DNA of 64,000 bases from Chloroflexota bacterium. Its GTDB lineage: Bacteria > Chloroflexota > Dormibacteria > Dormibacterales > Dormibacteraceae. Shown piece after piece: positions 24,858 to 33,933 of the stretch. The stretch covers positions 1 to 64,000 of the forward strand of contig VBEG01000029.1 in assembly GCA_005882115.1 (NCBI GenBank), given 5' to 3'. The notes under the pieces were generated by a model that saw only the letters and a program-made list of their open reading frames with translations, had not been told where the DNA came from and ran no database searches. Within the stretch, counting starts at the first letter, position 1. Each line of letters begins with the position of its first letter. The translations under genes were made by a program, and so were the position numbers.

Positions 24858-25629
24858 CTGACCCTGATTCTTTCACCATGCATCGAGTGGCTTTTCGCCG
24901 ATGGTGGCCGTCCGTTTCCGGATCGAGTGCGCTCAGCGGCTGCCGCGGGCTTCACTCAAGTGGAATTCTGGACTACGACCGACAAGGACCTCGAAGAGGT
25001 CGAGAGAGCGCTACGCGAGACCGGAATCACTGTCACCGACTTTGTTTCCGAGCCCACAGGGCGGCTGGTCGACCCGGCGACTCACACCGAGTTTCTTGAG
25101 GGAGTTGAGCGCTCCGCCCGCGTGGCGACTCGACTCAACGCACGCAACGTGATCGTGCTTTCAGGCGACACCATTCCGAATGCAGACAGAAGACGACAGC
25201 TCGAGGCGATCACGCAAGCTCTGAGCCGGGCGGCACCGATCGCGTCAAAGGCTGACGTCGGGCTCCTGCTCGAGCCGCTCAACACCCTTGCAGATCACCC
25301 TGGCTACTTCCTCGATTCGACGGTAGAAGCCCTGGATGTCATCCGGAATGTGAATCAGCCTGCGGTCCGTCTGCTCTACGACATGTACCACTCGATCGTG
25401 ATGGGTGAAGAGCCGGCGGAGGTCCTGGCCGGTTCTGGCCACCTTGTCGGCCACGTGCACGTCGCCGACCTGCCTGGTCGCCATGAGCCAAGGTACCGGA
25501 AAGGTCGACTGGGCGCAGCAATTGGCGGCGCTGCGCGCGGCGGGCTATGCCGGGCCCATCGGGCTGGAGTACATGCCAAGCCGGGATACGCTGTCGAGCC
25601 TCGAGTTCATTCAGGGGTTGGAAGCTTGA
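24858..25629 (+). pseudogene. Hydroxypyruvate-isomerase-like gene, frameshifted
   Basis: A sugar phosphate isomerase/epimerase (TIM barrel, Hyi-like): CIEWLFADGG near the start, AAAAGFTQVEFWTT, LLLEPLNTLADHPGYFL, LLYDMYHSIVMGEEP, GHVHVADLPGRHEP. Then the frame changes after an apparent extra A at about 25491, and the normal ending GTGKVDWAQQLAALRAAGYA, then GPIGLEYMPS, is read in another frame to 25629. No ATG/GTG/TTG starts the first part in frame. Either the gene is broken at both ends or the sequence has an error at the shift. Coupling with the dehydrogenase upstream suggests a former two-gene pathway. Confidence 0.75.
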
Positions 25630-25674
25630 TGCCTGTCGTGCAGGAATTGGAGCCCGAACCGCTGAGGCGAGGGG

Positions 25675-26298
25675 GTGCAAAATCTGACCAATATGGGCAT
25701 CGGTTGGCCGGCTCGAGCTGCTACGCCTGCGTGGTTTTTCGCGACCGCTGCATTTGGCCTGTGCTCCGTGGCGTGTGATACGGCCCCAACGCAGCCAACG
25801 CAGGCTGCGACGACACCTAAGCTGCAAGACCTGTATTCTCGCGAGCTTGAGCTGCCAACCGTGGCCCCCGGCGCCGAGTGCCCAGTGACGCCCACCCAGA
25901 CCGTCGAGTCAGGGTCGACCTCCAAGCAAGACGAGATCCCGACCTATGGATATGGCACGTGGCCGGTCTTCTTGTCAGGGCAGGACAGGTGGTTCGCCGG
26001 AGAAGCCGCCCTTCTGCTGATCAGTCCCGAATACGACGGCCCGCTCATCGTCCGAGGGCACCAGCTCGACGGGTCCGGCGGGATGCCGCTGCAGTCCACG
26101 TCCGACGCACACTCATCGCCCGTCGGGGCGCACGGAGTCGAATTCAGCCCGCCGCACTCGGCCACAAGATGGCGCGAGTGGGATGGCCAGATCACGCCAG
26201 GGATTGCACCCGGCTGCTACGGCCTTCAGGCTGACGGCTTCACCTTCACGACCCTGATCGTCTTTGCGATCCAGCCGGGGCCACCACCACCGAGCTGA
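25675..26298 (+). CDS. Exported protein of unknown function
   Basis: About 207 residues. Near the N terminus AWFFATAAFGLCSVACDTA resembles a signal peptide, possibly a lipoprotein with Cys34, though the lipobox (SVAC) is not canonical. The mature part is Pro/Thr-rich at first, then holds a beta-rich region with LLLISPEYDGPLIVRGHQLD and APGCYGLQADGFTFTTLIVF, like small extracytoplasmic beta-sandwich proteins. GTG 25675 or ATG 25693 may start it. No family is recognised. Confidence 0.6.
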   Translation: MQNLTNMGIGWPARAATPAWFFATAAFGLCSVACDTAPTQPTQAATTPKLQDLYSRELELPTVAPGAECPVTPTQTVESGSTSKQDEIPTYGYGTWPVFLSGQDRWFAGEAALLLISPEYDGPLIVRGHQLDGSGGMPLQSTSDAHSSPVGAHGVEFSPPHSATRWREWDGQITPGIAPGCYGLQADGFTFTTLIVFAIQPGPPPPS

Positions 26299-26444
26299 TC
26301 GATGCGCACTTCAGGCCGGCCCGCTCGGTCGTTACGCGGTGGGCGTCAACTTTCCGGCGGCGGCATCGCGCTCGAGCCTCCTGCGACCGGATCGCGCAGC
26401 GTGGCCAGGGCGTCCTTTATGTGTGCCAGGCGGGCCGCCCGCCT

Positions 26445-26768
26445 CTACCAGCCGTCCCGCGGGACCGTTCGGAGCTTCTTCCGGGCCACATCGGCCCTGG
26501 GCTGGTTGCGCAGGACGACGACGCGGATGTGCCGGCACGCATCTTCGGAGCGCAGGGCCTGGATGAAGCTCATGCTTCCCGCTTCACCTGAGACGAGGTG
26601 GATGAAGATCACATTGGGTGCCGTTTGCTTTGCCCGAGCCAACCCATCGTTCTGGTCTCGAGCCAGGGCGACCATGTAGCCATCCCCCTCTAGCCGGTGC
26701 TGATTGGCCTGCTGCGAGTCGGGATCGTCATCAACCAGCAGAGCGGCGGCGACGCGGTTAGCGTCCAC
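26445..26768 (-). CDS. Stand-alone receiver-like protein lacking the phospho-Asp
   Basis: 107 residues with the receiver fold: LLVDDDPDSQQANQHRLEGD (acidic pocket at 13-15), a helix, then PNVIFIHLVSGEAGSMSFIQ, where the phospho-acceptor Asp is His57. The switch Thr and Lys are also not in their usual context (VVVLRNQP). There is no output domain. It is probably a pseudo-receiver that acts by protein contact, or a decaying single-domain regulator. It is in the same orientation as, and downstream of, the RNA helicase gene. Confidence 0.65.
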   Translation of the reverse strand: MDANRVAAALLVDDDPDSQQANQHRLEGDGYMVALARDQNDGLARAKQTAPNVIFIHLVSGEAGSMSFIQALRSEDACRHIRVVVLRNQPRADVARKKLRTVPRDGW

Positions 26769-26870
26769 GGCGGACCTCCCATGTCCTTCTCGGCTAAGCG
26801 ATCGGCAGGTTCGCGGGAGGAAACGCCAGCCTGTCGGGTGTGGCTCCAGTCTAGTCCTTGGCTCCCCAGG

Positions 26871-28094
26871 TCAAGCTCGAATAGAGCCCCGGGTCCCAGG
26901 CCGGCGGCGTCCGGGCCGGGGCCGCCGGCGGTCGCGACCAAGCGCCGGAGGCGCGGCCGCGTGTGCCACTTCCTCGAGGTAGAGCCAATCCCCGCTGCGC
27001 GCATAGGCCGACGCGTCCACCGGCCGCAGGGCGGGGGCGCCCTGGCGGCGCAGCTTTGCCCACTTGTCGTGGTCGTCGGCGGTGATGAACGTGAGAGCGC
27101 GCCCGGTATTTCCGTTGCGCGCCGTGCGGCCGATACGGTGGGTCAGGGCGTCGGCGGTGTCGGGCAGCTCGTAGTTGATGACCAGGCCGACGTGGCTGAG
27201 GTCCAGGCCCCGTGCCGCGACGTTTGTTGCCACCAGCACGTCGGCGCGCTGGTTGCGGAAGGACTCCATCACATGGTCGCGCGCGTTCTGGGCCATGTTG
27301 CCCTGCAGCTCGACCGATTTGTGGCCCAGGCGCTGCAGGTCGCGGTTCAACCTGCGCACACCGTGCTTGGTACGGCCGAAAACGATAGCGCTTCGACCTT
27401 GATGAAGGATCTCGCTGAGCACCCGGAGCTTCAGTCCGGAGTTGGTGTGGACCAGGCCGTGCTCCAGGAGCGACGGTCCCTCGGTGACGACTTTGACCCG
27501 CAGTGGGTCACGCAGGTGCTTGGCGATCATCCGCGAGACCCAGTCCGGCATCGTGGCCGAGGCGAGCACGGTCTGCGGCTGGTAGGTCAGGCCAAGGATC
27601 CGTTCGACGTCAGGGGCAAAGCCGGCGTCCAGCATCTGGTCCGCTTCGTCGAGGACCAGGTACTCCACACGGCTCATCGAGAAGAGCTTCCTCTGGAACA
27701 TGTCCAGGATGCGCCCGGGCGTGCCGATCACGATATCGACGCCTCGCCTCAAGGTCTGGATCTGCTGGTGGTAACCGACGCCTCCGTAGAGCAGGGCGCT
27801 CACCAGTCCCGAATCCAGCGACTCGAAGACGCTCTGGACCTGGATCGCCAGCTCACGCGTCGGTGCGACCACAAGGCCGCGTGGGCCGGGCTTGCCAGGC
27901 TCAAACCGCTCGATGAGCGGGATCAGGAAGGCGAAGGTTTTGCCGCTTCCAGTCGGCGATTGAATGACCACGTCACGACCGTCCAGAAGGGCGGGGATCG
28001 ATTCCAGCTGTACCCGGTTAGGGGTGTTGATTTCTTGCCGTGTAAGCGCTGCCAGAACGCGCGCGCTCACGCCGGCTTCGGCGAATGTCTCCAA
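26871..28094 (-). CDS. DEAD-box RNA helicase
   Basis: 407 residues with all core motifs: Q motif (TPNRVQLESIPALL), I SPTGSGKT, Ia APTRELAIQV, Ib TPGR, II LVLDEADQML, III SATMP, IV AIVFGRTKHG, V VATNVAARGLDL, VI HRIGRTARNG. A basic, Arg/Pro-rich tail of about 30 residues follows, typical for RNA-binding tails of RhlE/CsdA-type helicases. It unwinds RNA with ATP, probably in cold adaptation or ribosome assembly. It diverges from a fatty-acid desaturase gene, another cold-response type of gene, across a 258-base region. Confidence 0.93.
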   Translation of the reverse strand: METFAEAGVSARVLAALTRQEINTPNRVQLESIPALLDGRDVVIQSPTGSGKTFAFLIPLIERFEPGKPGPRGLVVAPTRELAIQVQSVFESLDSGLVSALLYGGVGYHQQIQTLRRGVDIVIGTPGRILDMFQRKLFSMSRVEYLVLDEADQMLDAGFAPDVERILGLTYQPQTVLASATMPDWVSRMIAKHLRDPLRVKVVTEGPSLLEHGLVHTNSGLKLRVLSEILHQGRSAIVFGRTKHGVRRLNRDLQRLGHKSVELQGNMAQNARDHVMESFRNQRADVLVATNVAARGLDLSHVGLVINYELPDTADALTHRIGRTARNGNTGRALTFITADDHDKWAKLRRQGAPALRPVDASAYARSGDWLYLEEVAHAAAPPALGRDRRRPRPGRRRPGTRGSIRA

Positions 28095-28352
28095 CGAAGC
28101 TCCAGGGTGCCTCTCTCTTTCTTCTTATTTGCCGTGAGCTACAGGACTCTGTGTTGTGACAGGAAGAGAGGACCCGAGCGGGCGACGCAACCGGTGCGTC
28201 TTGGCCAGTGTACCGGATCGTACGAATGAAGCCGTAGAAATGCCGTGGCGCAGTATCATGCGGCCAACGCCGTTCCCTCCGGCGTTACTGGCGACGGGTG
28301 CATCTCGAACGCGCCTCTCGCGAGAAAGCCAGTTCGAGTCCAAGGAGCCACG

Positions 28353-29393
28353 ATGTCGGCGATTGCCGTCTCCAAACCTGCGCCCCCAGCCCAGATCTCA
28401 TCGGCCTATGCGGAGCTGAAGCGGCGGGTCGAAGCCGCCGGACTGATGCAAAAGCGCCCCGGTTACTACGCCCTGATGCTCGTCACGAACGCACTCTTCT
28501 TCGGAGTGTGCTTTTGGGTGCTGGCGCTCGTTCACAGCTGGTGGGCGACCGCGCTGGTTGCCGCCGTGCTCGGCTTTGCTTCCGGCCAGCTCGGCTTTCA
28601 GCTCCACGACTCAGGGCACAAGCAGATGTTTCCCAGCCGGCGTCTCAACACCCTGATCGGGGTGCTGACCGGTAACGGGCTGCTTGGCATGAGTCATGGC
28701 TGGTGGGTGGACAAGCACAACCGCCACCACGGCAATCCGAACCACCAGGACCTCGATCCGGACATCGGCGTCGGCGTGATCGCCTATTCCGAGGAGCAGG
28801 CCCTGGCCAAGACCGGGCCTGCCCGCTGGATCGTGCGCCACCAGGCAGGCCTCTTTTTCCCGCTGCTCTTCGGGCTCGGGTGGGCCATGCACGTCGCGAG
28901 CGTCAAGTTCCTGGTCCGCCAACCCAGCCGGCTTCGCTGGATCGAGGTCGGCTTGCTTTGTCTGCATGCGATCGCCTACATCGCGCTGCTGGTGGCGATC
29001 GTGGGTCCCTGGCGTGCGGTGTTGGTGATCGTCGTCCAGAAGTGCGTCGGCGGGTTCTACCTGGCCTCGGTCTTCGCCCCCAACCACAAGGGCATGCCCC
29101 AGATCGAACCGGGGCAGGAGCTCGATTTCCTCCGCTCCCAGGTGTTGACCGCGCGGAATGTGAAGTCCCACCCTCTGACGGACCTGCTCTACGGCTCGCT
29201 CAACTACCAGATCGAGCATCACCTCTTCCCGACCATGCCCCGCTGCAATATCCGCCGCGCCCATGCGATCGTGCGCGCGTACTGCGCCGAGGTCAGCGTT
29301 CCCTACCATGAGACTTCGATCTACCGTTCGTACCGCGAGATCCTGAGCTACCTACACGAGGTGGGCGCGCCGCTTAGGACCTCACCTGCCTGA
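28353..29393 (+). CDS. Membrane fatty-acid desaturase
   Basis: 346 residues from ATG 28353 with AAGGAG site. The three His boxes are HDSGH, HNRHH (preceded by WWVDK) and QIEHHLFP, coordinating the di-iron centre, with four hydrophobic segments between. The arrangement matches the DesA/linoleoyl-CoA desaturase (acyl-lipid, front-end-like) group. It introduces a double bond into membrane acyl chains using O2 and electrons from ferredoxin or cytochrome b5. No cytochrome b5 domain is fused. It is followed by a second di-iron protein gene (R2lox). Confidence 0.9.
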   Translation: MSAIAVSKPAPPAQISSAYAELKRRVEAAGLMQKRPGYYALMLVTNALFFGVCFWVLALVHSWWATALVAAVLGFASGQLGFQLHDSGHKQMFPSRRLNTLIGVLTGNGLLGMSHGWWVDKHNRHHGNPNHQDLDPDIGVGVIAYSEEQALAKTGPARWIVRHQAGLFFPLLFGLGWAMHVASVKFLVRQPSRLRWIEVGLLCLHAIAYIALLVAIVGPWRAVLVIVVQKCVGGFYLASVFAPNHKGMPQIEPGQELDFLRSQVLTARNVKSHPLTDLLYGSLNYQIEHHLFPTMPRCNIRRAHAIVRAYCAEVSVPYHETSIYRSYREILSYLHEVGAPLRTSPA

Positions 29394-29540
29394 AGCGAAG
29401 TCGTCGTCTTCCCGACGCGTAGGTCGTGCTGTTGGGTGCCCTCGACTGTTCCTTTGATCGCCGCGAGGCCGTGGATCAGTCAGGCGAGGGCTGCGTGCTG
29501 GCGTCCGGACTACACTGGGCGGACTTTGACCGCCGCCTTC

Positions 29541-30476
29541 GTGCGCGATCGGTACGCGACCATTTCCGGTCGCGGCCTGGACTGGGAATCGGTGCCGATG
29601 CGCCTCTTCCAGAAAGCAAAAAAGCTCGGTACCTGGGACCCGCAGGCGCTGGACTTTTCGCGCGATAGCGCCGAGTGGGTGGGATTTGATGACACCGAGC
29701 GAGACTTCCTCCTCCGCACTCTGACCCTCTTCCAGGCCGGCGAGGAAGGCGTCACCAGCGATTTGCTGCCCCTCATCATGGCCATCGCCGGCGAAGGCAG
29801 GCTCGAGGAGGAGATCTACCTCACCTCATTCCTGTGGGAGGAGGCCAAGCACGTCGAGTTTTTCCGGCGCTGGCTCGACGAGGTCGCGGTTGCACGTGGA
29901 GACCTGGAGCGCTACCTGACCCCGAGCTACAAGCAGCTCTTCCTGGTCGACCTGCCGACCTCCCTCAACGCGCTCAAGACCGATCAATCCGTCGAAGCGC
30001 AGATCCGGGCGTCGGTGACCTACAACATGGTGATCGAGGGCGTTCTCGCCGAGACCGGCTATCACGGGTTCCGCCAGTCGCTCGAGGCCAATGGCAAGCT
30101 GCCGGGGTTGCTCGACGGAATCCGCCTGCTTGCGCGGGATGAGAGCCGGCACATTCGGTACGGCGTCTTTCTGCTCGACCGTCTCATCAACGCATCGCCC
30201 GATGGTTGGGAGGTCATGAACCAGCGCATGAACGAGCTGCTCCGCCCCGCGTTGGGTGTGGTGAGTGAGTTCTGGGAAAACTACGATGACGATCACGGCC
30301 CGTTCGGGCAGCGCATGGAAACGTACCTCGACTACGCGAGCACCCAGTTCGACAAGCGGATGAAGGTCCTCGAACGCGACCGGGGCAAGAGCATCGATGA
30401 GATCGTCAAGGCACAGATCGTTGATCTGTCGGAAGACGAGATGACAACTCAACTTGTCCACGCTGAGACGGCCTAG
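29541..30476 (+). CDS. R2-like ligand-binding oxidase (R2lox)
   Basis: About 311 residues, a ferritin-like four-helix protein. From the GTG at 29541 the Mn/Fe ligands are Glu68, Glu101 and His104 (EEAKH), Glu166, Glu201 and His204 (DESRH), each one residue off the standard R2lox numbering. Val71 and Tyr161, the pair that forms the Tyr-Val ether crosslink in characterised R2lox, are both present, which separates this protein from ribonucleotide reductase R2. It binds a fatty-acid-like ligand and does two-electron oxidation of unknown substrate. TTG 29526 is another possible start. The preceding desaturase gene hints at a lipid role. Confidence 0.88.
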   Translation: MRDRYATISGRGLDWESVPMRLFQKAKKLGTWDPQALDFSRDSAEWVGFDDTERDFLLRTLTLFQAGEEGVTSDLLPLIMAIAGEGRLEEEIYLTSFLWEEAKHVEFFRRWLDEVAVARGDLERYLTPSYKQLFLVDLPTSLNALKTDQSVEAQIRASVTYNMVIEGVLAETGYHGFRQSLEANGKLPGLLDGIRLLARDESRHIRYGVFLLDRLINASPDGWEVMNQRMNELLRPALGVVSEFWENYDDDHGPFGQRMETYLDYASTQFDKRMKVLERDRGKSIDEIVKAQIVDLSEDEMTTQLVHAETA

Positions 30477-30738
30477 CGCGCTGGTCCCGCCGGCGATGTC
30501 GCTGGTGGCGCTCGTCATCGTTCTCGGGCATATCGCATTTTTCGGCACGGCGCGCGAAGCGGACGAAGGCACGGCTGCGCATCTCTGGCAGCTCCTGATG
30601 GCGGGCCAGGTTCCAGTCATGGCCTTTTTCGCGATCACGTGGCTGCCAAGAGCGCCGAGACAAGCAATGCTTGTCCTTGCTCTGCAGGCCATCGCCATGT
30701 TCGCCGCGGCAGCGCCAGTCTTCTTGCTCCAACTGTAG
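30454..30738 (+). CDS. Small three-helix membrane protein
   Basis: 94 residues, with three hydrophobic stretches (LVALVIVLGHIAFFG, LLMAGQVPVMAFFAITWL, AMLVLALQAIAMFAAAAPVF). The TTG at 30454 overlaps the R2lox end by 23 bases; a later ATG (30496) would shorten it. No family recognised. The next gene (DNA glycosylase) starts 7 bases after its stop. Confidence 0.55.
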   Translation: MSTLRRPSALVPPAMSLVALVIVLGHIAFFGTAREADEGTAAHLWQLLMAGQVPVMAFFAITWLPRAPRQAMLVLALQAIAMFAAAAPVFLLQL

Positions 30739-30744
30739 AGTCGC

Positions 30745-31497
30745 GTGCCGGAAGGCGACACCATCTGGCGAACCGCCGAGACCCTGCGAGACGGCCTCGA
30801 GGGCAAGCAAGTCCGGGTCGCTCGTCCAGACCGTTTGAAGCGCCTCGCCGGATGCACCGTCACCGAGGTCAAGCCGGTGGGAAAGCACCTTGTGATCCGT
30901 TTCGACAACGGCCTCGCCATCCACTCCCACATGCGCATGAACGGCGCCTGGCACGTCTACAAGCGCGGCGAGCGGTGGCGTCGTCCGGCCTGGCAGGTGA
31001 GGGCGCTGCTCGAGACCGATGACGTGGTCGCCGTGTGCTTCGCAGCTCCTGTCGTCGACCTGATCCGCGACGAGGTGCCCAAGGTCGGACATCTCGGTCC
31101 GGACATCCTCTCCGACGGCTGGGCGGTGGCCGACGTGATCGAGCGCGCCCGCTCGCTCGGCCCGACACCGATCGGCGAGCTGCTCCTTGACCAGCGTGTC
31201 ACCGCCGGGATCGGCAACGTGTATCGCTGCGAGGCATTGTGGATGCGGCGAATCAATCCGTGGAAAAGCGCGGCCGAGATCAGCGACCAGGAGCTGGCTG
31301 CGCTTTTCGAGGCGGCACGTCAGGCGATGCGGGCCAACCTCGACGGCGGGCCGCGCCGACGCTTCCCGGGCTATGGAAGAGGCGCCGTCCACGGGCGTGG
31401 CGGCAGGCCATGCCCCCGCTGCGGGGCTCGAATCCAGGTGCGTGCGCAGGGAGAGCAGGCGAGGCTGGCGTACTGGTGTCCTGCGTGCCAACCCTGA
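30745..31497 (+). CDS. nei2: Nei-family (endonuclease VIII-like) DNA glycosylase
   Basis: 250 residues. The N terminus PEGDTIWRTAETL supplies the catalytic Pro1 (after Met removal) and Glu2. HSHMRMNG and LLDQRVTAGIGNVYRCEALW (helix-two-turn-helix) are diagnostic, and a C-terminal zinc finger reads CPRCGARI...YWCPACQ. It removes oxidised bases and nicks the strand by beta-elimination. The PEGDT start is typical of actinobacterial Nei2/Nei1 rather than Fpg (PELPE). GTG start. Confidence 0.9.
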   Translation: MPEGDTIWRTAETLRDGLEGKQVRVARPDRLKRLAGCTVTEVKPVGKHLVIRFDNGLAIHSHMRMNGAWHVYKRGERWRRPAWQVRALLETDDVVAVCFAAPVVDLIRDEVPKVGHLGPDILSDGWAVADVIERARSLGPTPIGELLLDQRVTAGIGNVYRCEALWMRRINPWKSAAEISDQELAALFEAARQAMRANLDGGPRRRFPGYGRGAVHGRGGRPCPRCGARIQVRAQGEQARLAYWCPACQP

Positions 31498-31523
31498 TCC
31501 AAGCGTTCCCCTAGCGCAACCGG

Positions 31524-32378
31524 ATGGCGAGCGCTCATCACGTCGCGAGGCGGGCAAGATCGGTAACCAAGAGGGGCGCCTCCAACCCCTGGCTGGAGTT
31601 CCTCGAACGGGCCGGCTACGTGATCCGCGGCGTGCTGTACGCGGCCATGGGCACGTTCGCCCTCGGCCTTGCGCTCGGACTTGGAGGCACAGCCACCGAT
31701 CAATCCGGCAGCCTGGTGATCCTCACGGGTGGGCCGGCGGGCAGGGTCATGCTCCTCGCCGTAGCGATCGGCCTCGGCGCCTATTCGATCTGGGGATTCG
31801 TGCGCGCGATCTTCGATCCCCTGAAACGTGGTGATGACGCGGTGGGAATCGCTGAGCGCCTCGGGTTCGTCTGGAGCGGCATCGCGTACTCCTCGATCGT
31901 GTTGTTTGCCCTGCGACTGCTGATCAGCAGCGGCCCGGCCCGCTCGCGCGACGGGACCCAGGCGGCGATCGCGACGATCCTTTCCTACCCGGCAGGTCAT
32001 CTCGCCACCATCGCGATCGGCGTCGTCGCCATCGGTGTGGGGTTGGGACAGTTCGCCGATGCGTATCGAGCCGTCTTCAAAAAGGACCTCAAACGCATGG
32101 AGATGAACAAGGCCGAGAAGAAGATCGTCGACACCCTCGGCCGGCTCGGCATGGTTTCGCGTGGCGTGACCTTCACGCTGGTCGGCTGGTTTGTCCTCCA
32201 GGGCGGCCTGCATCGCGATCCGTCACGCGTCCACGGATTCGGCGGTGCATTCATGTTTCTCCTCGACGAACCGTTCGGTCGCGTCATGCTCGGCGCGGTC
32301 GCTGCGGGCTTCATCGCCCTCGGCCTGCATTCATTTGCGTGCTCACGATGGGTTCGCCTTCTTGGAAGCCCGCATTGA
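31524..32378 (+). CDS. DUF1206 membrane protein
   Basis: 284 residues with about six membrane segments arranged as three repeats of two helices, each starting with a glycine/arginine signature: ERAGYVIRGVLYAAMGTFAL, ERLGFVWSGIAYSSIVLFAL and GRLGMVSRGVTFTLVGWFVL. This triplicate pattern defines DUF1206. Function unknown. It is coupled to the following lipid-kinase-like gene by a TTGA overlap. Confidence 0.85.
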   Translation: MASAHHVARRARSVTKRGASNPWLEFLERAGYVIRGVLYAAMGTFALGLALGLGGTATDQSGSLVILTGGPAGRVMLLAVAIGLGAYSIWGFVRAIFDPLKRGDDAVGIAERLGFVWSGIAYSSIVLFALRLLISSGPARSRDGTQAAIATILSYPAGHLATIAIGVVAIGVGLGQFADAYRAVFKKDLKRMEMNKAEKKIVDTLGRLGMVSRGVTFTLVGWFVLQGGLHRDPSRVHGFGGAFMFLLDEPFGRVMLGAVAAGFIALGLHSFACSRWVRLLGSPH

Positions 32379-33214
32379 CCGCCACGCGTCTGCTGGTCCT
32401 CAGCCGTGGAGCGGGCGGCATGACCGAGGAGGTCGAAGCCAAGCTACGGAAGGCATTTGCCGATCACCTGATCGTCGACTTCGATCCCGACCAGGACCTG
32501 GAGGCGCTGATCTCTCCGCGCGGCCGCATCGTCGTCGCGGGGGGCGACGGCACCGTCGAGTTCATCGTCCGCAAATTCGCCGACACGCAACATCCCATCG
32601 GCGTCATCTCGCTTGGAACGTTCAACAACCTCGCCCGCGCGCTTGGCTTGCCGACCGGGATCGATCAGGCGATGGAGATCGCGAAGGACGGGCACCAGCG
32701 CGCGATCACCCTGGGACGGGTCAACGGCCGCGTCTTCGTCGAGGCCTGCGCGATCGGTTTGTTCGGCGAGACGATCGCGCTTGGCGAGTCGGCCAAGGAC
32801 ATGGAGTTCGGCAAGCTCGCCGGCAAGCTGAAGGATGTGATCGCGGCGAAGAGGTTTCAGTTCGAGCTGAGCGGTGACATCCAGGGCAGCGGAGCCGCGA
32901 TGTCGCTCGTCTTTAGCAACACCGCCTCGATCGGCAGCCAGCTGCCGATCGGCAACGCGACGCCGATGAATCCCTACCTGGAGTTTTCTGTGCACGCGGG
33001 TCGAACCCGGACTGACATCGTCGGCCGCGCGGTCAAGTCCGCTCTGCTGTTCCAGCACTCCGAAGACGGAGCCGGCCAGGTGTTCAAGTTCAGCAAGCTC
33101 GAGGTGAAGACCAGGCCGCGCGTCCGCGTCTACGCGGACAACTTCCTGGTGGGGCGCACACCGGCGACTATCGCCGCCGAGGCGAGCGCGCTGAAGATGC
33201 TGTTGCCCAAATGA
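32375..33214 (+). CDS. Diacylglycerol/sphingosine kinase-like protein
   Basis: 279 residues from a TTG at 32375 overlapping the previous stop. The catalytic domain motif VVAGGDGTVEFIV (nucleotide binding) and IGVISLGTFNNLARALGLP are characteristic of the DAGK/LCB kinase family; the C-terminal beta-sandwich ends ALKMLLPK. It phosphorylates a lipid or, in some relatives, a small alcohol. The GTFNNLARAL reading (GTxNDxAR in classic DgkB) suggests a divergent member. A PAP2 phosphatase gene overlaps its end by 4 bases, so kinase and phosphatase are co-made. Confidence 0.85.
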   Translation: MTATRLLVLSRGAGGMTEEVEAKLRKAFADHLIVDFDPDQDLEALISPRGRIVVAGGDGTVEFIVRKFADTQHPIGVISLGTFNNLARALGLPTGIDQAMEIAKDGHQRAITLGRVNGRVFVEACAIGLFGETIALGESAKDMEFGKLAGKLKDVIAAKRFQFELSGDIQGSGAAMSLVFSNTASIGSQLPIGNATPMNPYLEFSVHAGRTRTDIVGRAVKSALLFQHSEDGAGQVFKFSKLEVKTRPRVRVYADNFLVGRTPATIAAEASALKMLLPK

Positions 33215-33933
33215 GCAAGCCTGAGCCGGTCGAGAAGGCGGCCAGCGAAGTTCTCGCGGGTGATCCGCGAGCAAGCGCCCGCGCCTGGTTGTGGCCCCTG
33301 GTTGTGGCCGTCGCCATCGTCTTTGCCCTGGACACGTACCTGGTCGCGACCCGGCCACTGCTGCCATTCGATGTCCCGGTTGCAGTCTTCGTGCAGTCGT
33401 TTCCGTGGGGACCGGTGACATACGTCTTCGATGTCATCAACTTCACTGCCGGTTACCTGCAGGTCGCCGTCGGCGCGGCGGCCATCATCGTGCTTTTCAT
33501 CTGGGAGAGGCGTGCCGGCTACCTGATGGCGATCGGCAGCGTCTCCAGCTTGCTCGACAACCTGATCAAGCTGGCGATGGCGCGCCAGCGTCCCAGCGCG
33601 GATCTGGTCCACATCCTCACCCCGGCGCCCGGTTACAGCTATCCGAGCGGGCACGCGGTCTTCTTCACCTGGCTGAGCTTCATGGTTGCGTTCTCGCTCG
33701 CGCCTCACGTCAAGCCGCGGAACCGGTGGATCCTGTGGGTCGCCGCGGCGCTCGTTATCCTGCTGGCGTGTCTCGCCCGCGTGTGGGCGGGCGACCACTG
33801 GCCGAGCGACGTCGCCGGCGGCTTTCTCCTCGGCCTGGGCTGGTCCGCGTTCGTGGTCTGGCTGCCTGAGCGCTGGTTGCCATCGCCGACTTGGAGGTGG
33901 TTCAGAGGCGGGCGCCGGCGCGCGACGACCTAG
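33211..33933 (+). CDS. PAP2 phosphatase, first copy
   Basis: 240 residues with about six helices. The tripartite PAP2 active site is complete: KLAMARQRPS (C1), SYPSGHA (C2), RVWAGDHWPSDV (C3). Such enzymes dephosphorylate phosphatidic acid, PGP or undecaprenyl pyrophosphate at the outer membrane face. It is coupled to the lipid-kinase-like gene and overlaps the 3' end of the convergent NlpC/P60-like gene. Confidence 0.9.
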   Translation: MSKPEPVEKAASEVLAGDPRASARAWLWPLVVAVAIVFALDTYLVATRPLLPFDVPVAVFVQSFPWGPVTYVFDVINFTAGYLQVAVGAAAIIVLFIWERRAGYLMAIGSVSSLLDNLIKLAMARQRPSADLVHILTPAPGYSYPSGHAVFFTWLSFMVAFSLAPHVKPRNRWILWVAAALVILLACLARVWAGDHWPSDVAGGFLLGLGWSAFVVWLPERWLPSPTWRWFRGGRRRATT

